From: Hawksworthiomyces lignivorus
Lineage: Eukaryota; Ascomycota; Sordariomycetes; Ophiostomatales; Ophiostomataceae
DNA length: 29,200 bases
NCBI GenBank assembly: GCA_002917075.1
Contig: NTMA01000141.1
Span: forward strand, 48,423-77,622
Reading direction: 5' to 3'
In this document: positions 29,026 through 29,200 of the stretch, piece by piece
Layout of the letters: the number at the start of each line of letters is the position of its first letter
Numbering within the stretch: position 1 is the first letter of the stretch
Position numbers and translations under genes: made by a program
The notes under the pieces: model-generated
What the model saw: the letters and a program-made list of their open reading frames with translations, nothing else
The model's database searches: none
Told to the model about the DNA's origin: nothing

Positions 29026-29200
29026 AAAAATCGGCGAGGTCATGCACTGCATGAAGTAAAATGAAAAACCAAAAAAAAGAAAACAAAAAAAAGAAGAAGA
29101 AATGTGCATTATCGCGAGAGATTTTTTTGAGGGACAAAAGCAGAACCAAGCGAAGGGTTTCTTGCGAGCATTATATCATGTGTTTTTTTTTTTTGGGGGG

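Overview
This is nuclear DNA from a filamentous ascomycete (Pezizomycotina, most likely a Sordariomycete). The evidence is the gene content (a Zn2Cys6 regulator, a 14-TM fungal MFS pump, an HRI1-family protein, an AtaL/DUF1857 protein and a GPI-anchored phosphatase), short GT-AG introns of about 60-190 nt, GC-rich third codon positions, CT-rich leaders, and long poly-A/poly-T runs confined to introns and intergenic DNA. The species cannot be named from the sequence alone. The window begins in a C run and ends in a G run, and carries one 14-N gap inside an intron.

Eleven protein genes can be modelled, eight of them spliced; every splice junction was checked for reading frame by hand. Left block (minus strand, 0.8-6.1 kb): a small Cdc25/rhodanese phosphatase, a PTEN/TEP1-type lipid phosphatase, and a Pom33/TMEM33 membrane nucleoporin whose gene contains a 16-nt microexon. 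Middle block (8.2-18.1 kb): an AtaL/DUF1857 gene convergent with an MFS exporter, the exporter divergent from a Zn2Cys6 transcription factor across a 1.4-kb shared promoter rich in palindromes, then a cupin gene. This looks like a small regulated transport/detoxification or metabolite module without a visible core synthase.

Right block (19.5-29.0 kb): a secreted, GPI-anchored purple acid phosphatase with a fused cell-wall-type C-terminal domain and CACGTG (Pho4/NUC-1-type) sites upstream; an HRI1-family gene; a convergent amidoligase-family gene; a 3.7-kb stretch with no recognisable protein gene; and a thioredoxin gene with a good TATA box at the right edge.

No tRNA, rRNA, CRISPR array or intact transposon was recognised. 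The first 800 bases hold no convincing gene but do contain two short tandem-repeat blocks.
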